DNA from: DASTFP01 sp963816855
GTDB lineage: Bacteria > Verrucomicrobiota > Verrucomicrobiia > Chthoniobacterales > Terrimicrobiaceae
Assembly (NCBI GenBank): GCA_963816855.1
Contig: CAWFMA010000040.1
Span: 11,319 to 75,318, forward strand
Reading direction: 5' to 3'
Length of the DNA: 64,000 nt
The notes under the pieces are model-generated. The model was not told the DNA's origin. It was given only the letters and a program-made list of their open reading frames with translations, and did no database searches. Numbering within the stretch: the stretch's first letter is position 1; each line of letters opens with the position of its first letter. Made by a program: the position numbers and the translations under genes. This document shows, piece after piece, positions 17,829 to 27,657 of the stretch.

Positions 17829-20581
17829 CTATTCCGGGCCAAGCCTTAGACCTGGCGGCAGTGATTCTCCAAACAGGCCCGCGCGGTCGGTTCGTTCAAC
17901 CGGCGCGAATCTTCTGATTCTTTCGACTCTCAAGGGAGCCACTCCGGATCTTTCAAGCTTCGTGGCGATCTTTTCGCGGAGAGCTTTGGGAACGTCGAGG
18001 GCGGGGTCGTCAATCACTCGCGCGGCACGCAGAAAGAGCGTTTGGATTTCGACCAGCTCCGGCTCAGTCCAATCAAGATGGCGGAGCGCCGTGAACGCCT
18101 GCTCGACAGCCTCTGGCGGAAGGACATCCTCGGTTTGCGCGTAGAGCGGTGATCGGTTTAGCACGAGGCCGAGCGACACCAAGTACGGCGCGCAATGCTG
18201 TTTTTTTTCGGCAAGGCCGCAAGCCGCTTCCAGGAAACTGGCGCTCAGCGCGATTTTGGTTTCCTGGTTGATTCTTTCAAGGGAGCCCGCAAAACGAATC
18301 AGCTCGGGAGCGTGGTTTTGCCGCGTCTGCAGCCCGGGTAGTTCCGGCTTGAGGAGGATTTCCTGGCGCTCGCGCGGCAGTCCTCCCGCGACGCGTCGCC
18401 AAAGGATGAACTGCTGTAGCTGGATGCGCTTGCCGGGATGGCACAAGCCTTGGGTGTGCAATCTCCACAGGTGCTCCATGCGATCCTGGTCGCCCTTGGC
18501 TCCGAAGCCGGGTCGAAGAAAGAAACCGGCGAGGATCAACCACGCCTCCTCGTGCTCGATCGACTGGCGGCGCGACGGCATTTGCTCGTCGAGAGCTGCC
18601 CAGAGGTCGCGAACCAGCACCCAATTCCAGCTCGCTTTTGGTGTCCCGAGAATCTGTTCGAGATTTTTGAGCAGATTTGTGGCGCTTAGTTTGTCGCGCC
18701 TGTTCAAGGGCTGGGAAAACTGCGACCGAATACGGGCGCGTGCGGTCTCGAGCCGCCTTTGCTCAACGCCCGGGTCCAGTTGCTCGCCGGTTTCCTCTTC
18801 GCTGCCGGACTGGCGCGAACGCAAGTCGAACTCGAGCGGCCACGATTGCTTAACCCGCGGGTCGGCGCTGACACAGGCGACCTGGAGCAGGCCAAGTTCG
18901 TTCATCTTGCTGGAAAGAGCGACGGGCAGGCGGTCGTTACCTCCCGAAGAGCTTCCACCTTGAAGTCGCGCCGTGGTTTGAAGCGAGGGAAGAGCGTGGA
19001 AATCGCGATCATTGAAACTGACCACCGAACCCGCCTTGTCGGCATCACGACGGCTGGAATAGTAGGGCTGAAAACGGACGGCGTGGTTGAGGCGAAGCTC
19101 GAGACCCGACCGAGAGACCCTGAACTCCTCTTCCGCTGCAGCATTGCTGGGTAAAACACAAACCAGCGCGGGTCGCTGATCTTCGCTTTCCGGGCGATGA
19201 ACCTCAAGGTAAATGGCGCGAGGCGCGCCCGCTTCGATCCGTTGGGCGTGGTGATGCAAAAGGCTTCCAAAGTGGGCAGCCCCTCTCGCCACCGCGAGAT
19301 CCGGCTCGGGATTGTCAAGGATCTCGGGTTCGTGACCCCCTTGCCATTTGGCGATCTGGTTCTTGAGACGGACCCGGAGGATCTCGGGACGGAGCGAGCC
19401 GCCGTTGAACAAAAGAGCGTCCACACGCGGGCGATCGCGAAGAAAATCCGCCAGATAGCGCGTCACAGCGCTGTCCGCGGCATACGGGAGTGCCAACTCC
19501 ATCAGGCCGCCGCGCGTCCGGGAAGGAAGGGCGCCCGCTTCGCAGTCGGGAAAGAAGCCTTCCAGCACGATCGATTCGATTTCCGTCCTGGGAACCCTGG
19601 CCGCAAGGGTCTTGCCCAGCAGGCTTGATCCCGCCGCCGGGATCGACATCGGAAAATCGTCGCCTTCCGCGCTTCCAAGGCAGCGTTCCTTGAGATCACG
19701 ACACCGCGCGACGAGGTAGTTCCATTGCGGGAGGGAAAGCTCCTTCGGGCCGAGACGGGGCTGGATCTGGTGCGCGAGAGCAAGGTCGATGTTATCGCCT
19801 CCGAGCAGCAGGTGATCGCTCACCGCGACGCGTTGGATGCGCGGAAGGCTCGCCGGGGTTTCGGGCTCACGGCGAAGAGACTGAAATCGGAGGTTCCCCC
19901 GCCAATGTCGACCACGAGCACATGAGAGGGGCCGGTTTCCGGCAACTTCCATTGATCCGACGGAAAATGCCGTTCAAGCCAGCGATAAAACGCCGCCTGC
20001 GGCTCCTCGAGGAGCCGAACGCTCTCGGGAACCCCCGCCAGTCTGGCCGCATCGAGGGTCAGTCGCTGGGCGACCGCATCGAAGGAAGCGGGAACGGTTA
20101 TCGCAATCTCTTGGTCCACGAACTTCGCTCCTTCGGAAGCAAAGCGGGAATCCCAGACTGCGCGCAGATACTCGAGGAGAACAGCCGAAGCCTGGATCGG
20201 AGAGATCTTCTTTTCGATGGGGATTTCGTCCGAGCGCCATGGTAGGAAACGCGCGTGGCGATCGACCGCGTGATGACAAAGCCACGATTTGGCGGAGTGC
20301 GCGACGCGGCCCGGTGATTCCGAGGCTTTTCGTCTCGCGAAGCGTCCGCAAATCCATTCGCGGCCGCGGGACTCCTTTTCGAACGTCTGGAAGGCCTCCC
20401 CCTCCATGGGCAAATAGAGAAATGAGGGGAGAATTGGCGATTCGGAGAGAGCGATGGTTGTTTCCCATTGCGGCACCGGGAAAATTTCACTTGGGGATCC
20501 CTTCTCCTTGAGCGGGACGAAGGCGATCGCACAATTCGTTGTGCCAAGGTCGATACCGACGCTAAATTTCGCGCGAGACAT
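17829..20581 (-). pseudogene. Hsp70 family protein with large C-terminal domain (frameshifted)
   Basis: Two frames together encode one Hsp70-like protein. 20581-19870 gives the first half of the ATPase domain (VGIDLGTTNCAIAF, ITVPASFDAVAQRLTLDAA, VVDIGGGTSDFSLFAV); the frame then closes. 19870-17829 continues with VSDHLLLGGDNIDLALAH and VDALLFNGGSLRPEILR, then a long helical region that fits DUF3731, which is known fused to such Hsp70s. The break is a single missing base near the C run at about 19865-19872. The neighbouring paralogue is intact at the same place. It may be a true pseudogene or a sequencing error. It is the last gene of the DUF2760-Hsp70-Hsp70 operon. Confidence 0.8.
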
Positions 20582-20685
20582 CGTAACGGCGCCTCATGGC
20601 GAATGCTTAAGAACGCTTTCGAAACCGGCTGGGCGAGATGGCTTCGCGAACCGCATCCGCAGCCCTTGCGCCAAGACAGGCCGAA

Positions 20686-22524
20686 TCATTCCATCCGCAC
20701 CTGGAATTCGACTTTCCAACGGCGATCCGAACGGGTGTGCTTCATCCAAAGCTCAAGGTTGCCAAGCTCTGTGACGACCGGGTTGATCTGCACCGGGATT
20801 GCCTGGCCTTCGGGAAAACCGTCGACCGCCGGGAGGGTCACTTCAATGCCGCCGGTTTCTTCGAGTTCACGTTCCGCGTTGGCGATGATCTGTCCCGGCG
20901 TGTCGCCGCTTCGCACTTCGGACGCAAAGAAGCGAAAATCCGCAGGCTGGCCGGTCATCAAGCCAAACTCGCGTCCCTCGATAAGAAATGCGCTTCCTTC
21001 TTCCATTCCCTGAGGAACGACGCAAAGCGCCTTGATGGGCGGTTTGAAACCTGGGATGGCAGGCATGGAGGTTTCCAACCCGATATAGTATGATCGGGCC
21101 GTTCCGGCCTTGATGCGGATTCCTTTCCCGGTCGCGCGATTGCGGCCATAGAGCGCGGCGCCTTTGGCCACGGCCAGATCAGGTTGAAAGCCTTCAAGCT
21201 CGCGGATCGGTTGGCCTTCGTTCCAGGAGGTCAGGAGCTCCAGCACCCGTTTGCGAAGCGGGGCCGCGTTGAAGACGCCGCCGTTGAAGAGCATTGCGGT
21301 GGGTCTTAGGTACGGCGAACCCTCGCCGCGCGATCCCACGATCTTCTTCAGGGCTTCGTTGGACCTCACGTTCATCAGGCTCCGCGTAAGAAACCTCGCC
21401 AGATGCTTACTGATGATCGGTTCCGAGGCATAGGGGAGCCCGAATTCTTGCAAGCCCGATCCGCGAGTCTCCGCGGGAAGATCCGTAACCCTGGTGATCG
21501 GAAAAAAGCCGTCCAGGACGATGGCTTCGAGAGTCGCTCGCTCCAGAGACGTTGAGATCGTCTTGGCCATAAGGCTCGAGCCGCGAGAAGGAATCGGAAT
21601 TGGAACGTGGGTCAGCGAGTCGTCATTGAAGAGATCGATCTTGGCCTGGCTGACCCCGTGAATCAGGGCGAGAAACTGCCAGGAATCGATCGGCTTTTCC
21701 GCCGCTTCGAGTTGCGCCCGCAGCGCATAGGCCAGCGCCAGATCCATGTTGTCTCCGCCGAGCAAAATGTGTTCGCCGACACTGATGCGCTCTACTTCAA
21801 GATTGCCATCCTTTTCGCTGATTGCGATCAGACTGAAATCGGCTGTTCCCCCGCCGACATCGCAGACCAGGACGATGTCTCCGGCGCTGACTTGGCTCCG
21901 CCACGCAGAACCGGCCTGGGCGGTCCACGCGTAGAACGCCGCCTGCGGTTCCTCGAGCAGGACAACCTTTCCGAAGCCCGCAGCCTCGGCGGCGTCGGCG
22001 GTGAGATTCCGCGCCACTTCGTCGAAGGACGCGGGAACGGTCAGCACGATCTCGCCTTCCGAAAGATTCCGAGCACGCCCCTGGATCCGTTCCGCGTATA
22101 AAAAACCTTGCTTCAGGTGCTCCAGATAGATCCGTGAGCAATCAAAAGCGGATAGCCTTGGCTCCTGGATATCTGATTTCCATGGCAGCACCTCCTTCTT
22201 CGGGTCGATGTGGACGTTTGACAGCCAGGACTTCGCGGAGGTTACGAGACGATCCGGGATCAACGCCCCGTGATCTCGGGCAAAATGGCCTACGATCGTC
22301 TTGCCGGCGTCGTTCACCCACGGCAATCGCATGCTGTCGGCGGGGAACTCGTCGGGATGAGCGACGTAGAGCGCCGAAGGCAAGGTCGCCTTCTCGCCGA
22401 TCTGGTTTGGCCGAAGAATTTGGGTGATCTCCACGATCGCCGTTTGATCGCTTTCGAAATCGTTTGTCGCGACGGCGCTGTTGCTCGTGCCCAGATCGAT
22501 CCCAAGGCTGAATCGAGTGCTCAT
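20686..22524 (-). CDS. Hsp70 family protein
   Basis: A 612-residue divergent Hsp70. The nucleotide-binding domain is complete: LGIDLGTSNSAVAT, TVPASFDEVARNLTADAAEA, VVLLEEPQAAFYAW, VCDVGGGTADFSLIAIS and ISVGEHILLGGDNMDLALAY, then AMLFNGGVFNAAPLRKRV. The usual DnaK substrate-binding and lid domains are absent, replaced by about 120 residues of beta-rich sequence (ALCVVPQGMEEGSAF to the end). It is therefore an actin-like ATPase with an unusual client domain, not DnaK. It sits 18 bases downstream of the DUF2760 gene and 104 bases upstream of the frameshifted paralogue. Confidence 0.9.
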   Translation of the reverse strand: MSTRFSLGIDLGTSNSAVATNDFESDQTAIVEITQILRPNQIGEKATLPSALYVAHPDEFPADSMRLPWVNDAGKTIVGHFARDHGALIPDRLVTSAKSWLSNVHIDPKKEVLPWKSDIQEPRLSAFDCSRIYLEHLKQGFLYAERIQGRARNLSEGEIVLTVPASFDEVARNLTADAAEAAGFGKVVLLEEPQAAFYAWTAQAGSAWRSQVSAGDIVLVCDVGGGTADFSLIAISEKDGNLEVERISVGEHILLGGDNMDLALAYALRAQLEAAEKPIDSWQFLALIHGVSQAKIDLFNDDSLTHVPIPIPSRGSSLMAKTISTSLERATLEAIVLDGFFPITRVTDLPAETRGSGLQEFGLPYASEPIISKHLARFLTRSLMNVRSNEALKKIVGSRGEGSPYLRPTAMLFNGGVFNAAPLRKRVLELLTSWNEGQPIRELEGFQPDLAVAKGAALYGRNRATGKGIRIKAGTARSYYIGLETSMPAIPGFKPPIKALCVVPQGMEEGSAFLIEGREFGLMTGQPADFRFFASEVRSGDTPGQIIANAERELEETGGIEVTLPAVDGFPEGQAIPVQINPVVTELGNLELWMKHTRSDRRWKVEFQVRME

Positions 22525-22542
22525 CGTCAGGACCAGGCCGGG

Positions 22543-23148
22543 CTATTTCACCTCCACCTGCGCGGGCGCAATGCTGGGAAGACAGTTCTCGTTTGTGTTG
22601 ACGATCCGAGGGAGCTTTACGGAGTCCGCTTTCCACCCCTTGTGCAGCAAGGTGCCCTTGAATGGCGGATTCCCGCTAATCTTTCCCGTCAAGCGGTATT
22701 CATCGGCCGCGTAATCCGCCGGCAGCGTGATTTGGGATCCTTCCTCCGCGTCGGAGACGGGAGATATTTTGAAGTGCTCATTCAATACCGCCCGGCATCC
22801 TTGGTGAACGACCCTGGCGGCCGCCCCAACCTGTGTGTCGTCGTAAGAGTTGACGTCTTCCATGAGGAAATCGACCAGCCGTCCCTTGTCCTGAAGCAGA
22901 CCCACAAAGGCCACGATTTCAGCATCGGCTTGATTGGCTGCCGGAGGCGGAGGTTTGGCGGCGACAGGTTCGCTCGGCGCGACCGCGGCCCGCCGGCGAA
23001 TTCCCGAAAATGACAACAGCGCAACGAGGACTGCCAGCACCAGGGCGACCACTGCGATCGCAAAGGTGTAGGCGTTCAATGCGGGGATCAGCAAGAGGCT
23101 GTTTAGGACCGCAAGGAGCACCGCGGCGATGGGCAGGATTGATTTCAT
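22543..23148 (-). CDS. DUF2760 domain protein
   Basis: A 201-residue protein with two closely spaced N-terminal hydrophobic helices (ILPIAAVLLAVLNSLLLIP and FAIAVVALVLAVLVALLSF), a Pro/Ala linker, and a cytoplasmic C-terminal domain: IVAFVGLLQDKGRLVDFLME, EDVNSYDDTQVGAAARVVH, and GTLLHKGWKADSVKLPRI. This matches DUF2760, which is recurrently encoded beside Hsp70-family genes (recalled association). The likely role is a membrane anchor or regulator for the two Hsp70-like ATPases encoded downstream; that is inference. It is the first gene of the three-gene unit. Confidence 0.85.
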   Translation of the reverse strand: MKSILPIAAVLLAVLNSLLLIPALNAYTFAIAVVALVLAVLVALLSFSGIRRRAAVAPSEPVAAKPPPPAANQADAEIVAFVGLLQDKGRLVDFLMEDVNSYDDTQVGAAARVVHQGCRAVLNEHFKISPVSDAEEGSQITLPADYAADEYRLTGKISGNPPFKGTLLHKGWKADSVKLPRIVNTNENCLPSIAPAQVEVK

Positions 23149-23248
23149 TGCGATGACCTCTCGTTATTGCTCGGCATTGGTTTGACCAAGCCATTGGACA
23201 CAAGGCGGTGCCTTTCGCAAGAGGAAAGCAGCCAGGGCGTGGCGCCGG

Positions 23249-25798
23249 TCATGGCGAATGGCCGCGGAATTCCTCCAAACCGGGAAGCGCCCGCACCTCG
23301 GCGGCCGCCGCGAGGCCAAGAGCTTTCTTCGCGACGCGTTCCATTTTGCTTTTGCCGATGGAGCGAATCGCATCCTTGATCTTTGGTATCATGGCCGGGT
23401 TCAGGCTCAACTCGTCCGTTCCGAGGCCGACCAGCAGGCAGGCTGCCGCGGGGTCTGAAGCCGCCTCTCCGCAGACCCCCACGTGCTTGCCGTGCTTGTG
23501 CGCGTCGACCACAATCCGGCGGATCAAACGAAGAACAGCGGGGTGAAGCGCATCTTGAAAGCGCGCCAATTCCGGATGATCGCGGTCCGCAGCCAGCACG
23601 TACTGCGTCAGGTCATTCGATCCGATGCTGAAGAAATCAACCCATCCGGCGATTTGGTCGACCAACAAGGCCGCGGCCGGGACTTCGACCATGACACCTA
23701 CCGGCAGCGGCCAGGCATGCGCGCAGTTTTCACGGTGCAGTGCCGCGTGCACGCTTTCCAGCTCCGAAAGCGCCTCCCGGAGTTCCTGCGGGTCGGTAAT
23801 CATTGGAAAAGTCAGATGAAAATTGCCGCCATGCGCCGCGCGCAGGATCGCCCGCAAATGAACGCGAAACAGCTCGCGTCGATTCAAACAGAGCCGGATT
23901 GCGCGCACGCCCAGAAAGGGGTTCTGTTCCGGAGGCAGGCGAAGGCCGGGCGCCTCTTTATCGCCCCCGATATCGAGTGTCCTGACGACAACCGGCCGCC
24001 GACCCATGGCCATCCGCAAGGCCTCGAGGGCCTCGAATTGCTCCTGCTCCCCCGGAACGTCATTCCGGTCCACGAAGAGGAACTCCGTTCTGAAGAGCCC
24101 GATTCCTTCGGCTCCTTTCGCCAGGGCGCCAGGGGCATCGGCGGCGTCGCTGAGGTTCGCGAAGATGCGAACGGCGTGCCCGTCTTTCGTGACGGCCGGC
24201 TTGTGACTGAGCCGAGCGACTCTTTTCGTTTCGTGGTCGAACTTCTCCTTGCGTTTGCGGAGTTCCCGCAGGGCGTCCGCGGCGGGGTTCAGCCAAAGTT
24301 CGCCGCTTTCGCCGTCAAATGCGACGACGGTTGATCCCTCGGAAAGATTGTCGTTTGGTTCAAAGAATGATTCCGCCCGGGCGATCGCCGGCACTCCGCG
24401 GGCGCGCAAGAGAATCGCTGCGTGGGAGGTCTTTCCTCCTTGAAGACAAATCACCCCGAGAACTGTTCCTGTTTGAAGATTTGCAACCTCTGCCGGTGTC
24501 AGATCCTCGGTGACGAGGATGCCGGGCTTCGGTTGGACGATCGCCTGGCGGCGCGGAACTCCAAGTGCTTGGAGCACGCGGTGTCCCATATCCACGACAT
24601 CGGCTGCCCTCTGCCGCATATATTCGTTCTCGAGCTGCTCATAGGCGCTTGCGACGGTCTGATAGGCGCAGAGCCACGCGGCAGCGGCGTTCTGGTGATC
24701 GTCCTCGATCGACCTTTCCGCTGTTTCGAGCAGCGCAGGATCATCGAGGATAAGTTCCTGCGCCCGAAAAATCTCCGCTTCCTCGTTTCCGAGCGATTTC
24801 CTGAGCGAGGTCTCATCCCGCACCAACTCCGTCTTGGCTTTCCGGATGGCGCTCCGAAGCTTTTCCGTTTCCTTCGCGGGGTCGTCGGTCTTGTCTGGGG
24901 GGACGTCTTCATTCGGGGGATGCGCCAAGAAAAGCGGCCCGATGGCGATACCTCTGGAGACGCCTACGGCCTGCCGGCTTGCCAAGCTGGCGATCGGCGA
25001 GTCAAGAGGGAGAGGCGGTGCAGGCCCGGCATCCGGTCTTTCGCCCAAGCCAGCTTCCACGGCTGCTCGCAACGCCCGCAGCGCCGCCTCGGCATCCGGT
25101 CCGCGCGCGCCAATTTCGATCTCGTGGCCTTGCAAAACCTGGAGCGAAGCCAGGCCACTCATGCTCTTCGCAGAGGCGGGACCGCGTCCGGCGGTGAGAT
25201 TGCGCACCGCGATGCTGCAATCGTATCGCGCCGCTTCGCGGATGAGCCTGGCGGCCGGGCGCGCGTGAAGCCCCTGGGCATTCCGAACGACAACTCTTTC
25301 CCCGAGAACCTCGCCGTTGAGTTCGTCGCCCTCCGTGGCTGTAGCGATCCCGTCATTTGGCCCCTTGCCGCGATCGCCCGAGTCGCTTTTGCGGCCAAGG
25401 TGCTCCGACTTGTGGCGAAGGGCGCCTTCGGCTTCCTTGCTGACTTCTTCAAGATTGGCTCCAAGAGCTGCCTGCACGCCAGCGGCGACCGCGCCTTCGA
25501 CGAATGGTGCTCCGGAGCAACGCACCTTTGCGCGCTGGGAGTCATCGAGAAATCCGAGCGCCGTTTCCGCGCTCAATACGGCGCTGCCGATATCCAACAT
25601 CAGGAGGACGCCCTCCTCGCTCATGACCGCGCTGATGGCGTCCAGGATTTCCGTGGCATCCGTGCCGAGTTCTGCGCGGTCCTCTCCGGTCCCCGCGGCA
25701 ACCACAATGCGGAGGTCCGGACCGCTCATCGAAAGGACGAGTTCCCGCACTGCCGTAGCCAGGGCCCGACTATGGGAGACGAGCACAAGACCAACCAT
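23249..25798 (-). CDS. dhaM: DhaM-HPr-enzyme I fusion, PEP phosphotransferase
   Basis: An 849-residue multidomain phosphorelay protein. Residues 1-125 are the DhaM EIIA-like domain (LVLVSHSRALA, phosphohistidine His9). Residues about 165-250 are HPr (NAQGLHARPAARL, His178). The rest is enzyme I: the swivelling phosphohistidine domain with GGKTSHAAILLRARGVPAIA and a PEP-binding TIM barrel (FRTEFLFVDR, FSIGSNDLTQY, VGVCGEAASDP). PEP phosphate passes through the chain to DhaL-bound ADP. It is encoded 17 bases after dhaL in a dhaK-dhaL-dhaM operon. No other PTS gene is in the window, so it probably serves only dihydroxyacetone phosphorylation. Confidence 0.93.
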   Translation of the reverse strand: MVGLVLVSHSRALATAVRELVLSMSGPDLRIVVAAGTGEDRAELGTDATEILDAISAVMSEEGVLLMLDIGSAVLSAETALGFLDDSQRAKVRCSGAPFVEGAVAAGVQAALGANLEEVSKEAEGALRHKSEHLGRKSDSGDRGKGPNDGIATATEGDELNGEVLGERVVVRNAQGLHARPAARLIREAARYDCSIAVRNLTAGRGPASAKSMSGLASLQVLQGHEIEIGARGPDAEAALRALRAAVEAGLGERPDAGPAPPLPLDSPIASLASRQAVGVSRGIAIGPLFLAHPPNEDVPPDKTDDPAKETEKLRSAIRKAKTELVRDETSLRKSLGNEEAEIFRAQELILDDPALLETAERSIEDDHQNAAAAWLCAYQTVASAYEQLENEYMRQRAADVVDMGHRVLQALGVPRRQAIVQPKPGILVTEDLTPAEVANLQTGTVLGVICLQGGKTSHAAILLRARGVPAIARAESFFEPNDNLSEGSTVVAFDGESGELWLNPAADALRELRKRKEKFDHETKRVARLSHKPAVTKDGHAVRIFANLSDAADAPGALAKGAEGIGLFRTEFLFVDRNDVPGEQEQFEALEALRMAMGRRPVVVRTLDIGGDKEAPGLRLPPEQNPFLGVRAIRLCLNRRELFRVHLRAILRAAHGGNFHLTFPMITDPQELREALSELESVHAALHRENCAHAWPLPVGVMVEVPAAALLVDQIAGWVDFFSIGSNDLTQYVLAADRDHPELARFQDALHPAVLRLIRRIVVDAHKHGKHVGVCGEAASDPAAACLLVGLGTDELSLNPAMIPKIKDAIRSIGKSKMERVAKKALGLAAAAEVRALPGLEEFRGHSP

Positions 25799-25815
25799 CG
25801 CTTTTGCGAAAAGAC

Positions 25816-26451
25816 TCAGGTCGCGGTCAGGGCCTCCGCGAGTGCGCCGAGAAGCAATGCGGAGGACGCCGCGCCAGGGTCCTTGTGCCCGACGCTGCGT
25901 TCTCCCAGATAGCTCGCCCGGCCTTTCCGAGCGATCAGGGGAATCGTCGCCTCGGCCGCGTCGCGAGCCACCGAGGCCGCGCGACGCAGCGCCGCCGCCA
26001 TTGAGTCATCGGCGTTCGGATGCAAGGCCGCTAGCGCCGGAGTAAGCACATCAACCATCGTCTTGTCGCCCACGGTTGCTTTGCCCAGATTAACGACCCC
26101 AGCAAGGCCGGTGTCAAAGCACAGGCAAAGTTCCTTGAGGGTAAGTTCGCTCTTTCCGTTGGCGGGTCGGGCCGACTGCAAAAAAAATGTGCCATAAAGC
26201 GGACCGCTTGCTCCGCCCACCTTTGAGATGAGGGACATCGCGCTGCTGCGCAAGAGGGAGCCGATGGAGCGGTCGGTGAGCGCATCCAGCTTCGCAGGTA
26301 TTGCCGAAAAACCTCGCGCCATGTTTGTGCCATGGTCCGCATCCCCGATCTTGGCGTCCAGTTCGGTCAATTCGTCCTGGTGTCGTGCAAACGTTTCCGC
26401 GCAGCGCCGCAGCCACATGTCAATGTTCGAGGAGGAGATTGTCGTCGTCAT
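25816..26451 (-). CDS. dhaL: Dihydroxyacetone kinase subunit DhaL
   Basis: A 211-residue nucleotide-binding subunit. The Mg-ADP site is read in LDAKIGDADHGTNMARGF, with GGASGPLYGTFFL and GDKTMVDVLTPA completing the alpha-barrel nucleotide pocket. DhaL carries a permanently bound ADP that is recharged by DhaM and passes phosphate to dihydroxyacetone on DhaK. The start at 26451 forms an ATGA overlap with the dhaK stop; an upstream in-frame extension lies inside dhaK and is discounted. Confidence 0.95.
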   Translation of the reverse strand: MTTTISSSNIDMWLRRCAETFARHQDELTELDAKIGDADHGTNMARGFSAIPAKLDALTDRSIGSLLRSSAMSLISKVGGASGPLYGTFFLQSARPANGKSELTLKELCLCFDTGLAGVVNLGKATVGDKTMVDVLTPALAALHPNADDSMAAALRRAASVARDAAEATIPLIARKGRASYLGERSVGHKDPGAASSALLLGALAEALTAT

Positions 26452-27446
26452 ATTCCTTTTCGGAGGGCAGGGGTGCAGACTGGGGCGTCCCACAGTTCCG
26501 CTAACTCGCCGTCAAGCTTCAGCAAAGTAATCGAAGCGCCGGCCATTTCCAGGCTGGTCATATAGGAGCCAACGAGATTGCGGATGATCTTCAAGCCGGC
26601 TCGTTTGGCGATCTCGGCAGCCTTTCTGTAAACGATGAAGAGCTCGATCAACGGCGTGCCGCCCAGACCGTTGACAAAGAGGAGCACCTCGTCGGCCGGC
26701 TTGAACGGGAGATCGCCAAGTATCGGCTCCATCAAAAGTTCGACGATCTCGTCCGCCGGCCGCAGCTTCATGCGCTTTCGTCCAGGCTCGCCGTGAATTC
26801 CGACCCCCACTTCCATCTGGTTGTCCGGCAGATCAAAAGTCGGTTTGCCGACCTCGGGCACGGTGCACGAGGTGAGAGCCATACCCATGCTGCGCGCGCT
26901 CGCGTTGACGCGTTGGCAAAGGTCGCGAAGCTCCGCAAGCGAACGCTGGCTTTCAGCCGCCGCGCCGCATATTTTCTCGGCCAGGATCGTCGCTCCGACG
27001 CCCCGGCGGCCGGCGGTCCATGTGCTGTTCTGCACTGCGACGTCGTCGTCGATATTGACGCTCTCGACGGGAATGCCTTGGGCCCTGGCCATCTCCCCCG
27101 CCAGCTCAAAATTCATTACGTCGCCCGTGTAATTCTTGACGATGTAAAGAGCGCCGTCTTTTCCGGCCGCAGCCAACGTGGCCGCATGGATTTGATCAGG
27201 CGTGGGGCTCGTGAAGACGGCTCCGGGACAGGCGGCGTCAAGCATTCCCGTCCCGACAAAACCGCCGTGCATTGGTTCGTGGCCGCTTCCTCCGCCCGAA
27301 ATCAGGGCCACCTTGCCTTTCACCGGCGCATCGCCGCGCACGATGAAGTTTGGGCTGAAGTGCACGCTCAGCTCCGGAAAGGCGGCCCGCATCCCTTCCA
27401 GGGACTCCGTCACCACATCTGCAGGATTATTGATGAGTTTTTTCAT
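26448..27446 (-). CDS. dhaK: Dihydroxyacetone kinase subunit DhaK
   Basis: A 332-residue substrate-binding subunit. The catalytic residues fall at the same numbers as in the E. coli enzyme: His56 in GGSGHEPMHGG, Asp109 in KNYTGDVMNF and His218 in VGIHGEPGRKR, the last forming the hemiaminal with dihydroxyacetone. It is the first gene of the dhaKLM operon and overlaps dhaL by four bases. The product, dihydroxyacetone phosphate, enters glycolysis and is also the usual product of the class II aldolase reaction encoded earlier in the window. No DhaR or DhaQ-type regulator is adjacent. Confidence 0.96.
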   Translation of the reverse strand: MKKLINNPADVVTESLEGMRAAFPELSVHFSPNFIVRGDAPVKGKVALISGGGSGHEPMHGGFVGTGMLDAACPGAVFTSPTPDQIHAATLAAAGKDGALYIVKNYTGDVMNFELAGEMARAQGIPVESVNIDDDVAVQNSTWTAGRRGVGATILAEKICGAAAESQRSLAELRDLCQRVNASARSMGMALTSCTVPEVGKPTFDLPDNQMEVGVGIHGEPGRKRMKLRPADEIVELLMEPILGDLPFKPADEVLLFVNGLGGTPLIELFIVYRKAAEIAKRAGLKIIRNLVGSYMTSLEMAGASITLLKLDGELAELWDAPVCTPALRKGI

Positions 27447-27657
27447 CCTGAGAGAGCGCACCGGTGGCAAAGGAGAACATGCCGTCCGATAAAACGTGCT
27501 GACATTTCAATGGGGAGCGCGAGAAACACCCTGTCACCATGGCTGCTGAAAAGGGGGTGCCGCCACTGTTCACCTGATCACGGGAACCGACAAGGCGAAA
27601 AACCTCGAATTTTCTTTCCTTCAGCCTGCGAGATGCGAAGCCGTTTCGGACCGACGC

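Noticed and set aside
19860..19880. Programmed ribosomal frameshifting in the Hsp70 gene
   Set aside because: There is no slippery heptamer of the X-XXY-YYZ type or a convincing downstream structure; a missing base in a C run is simpler.
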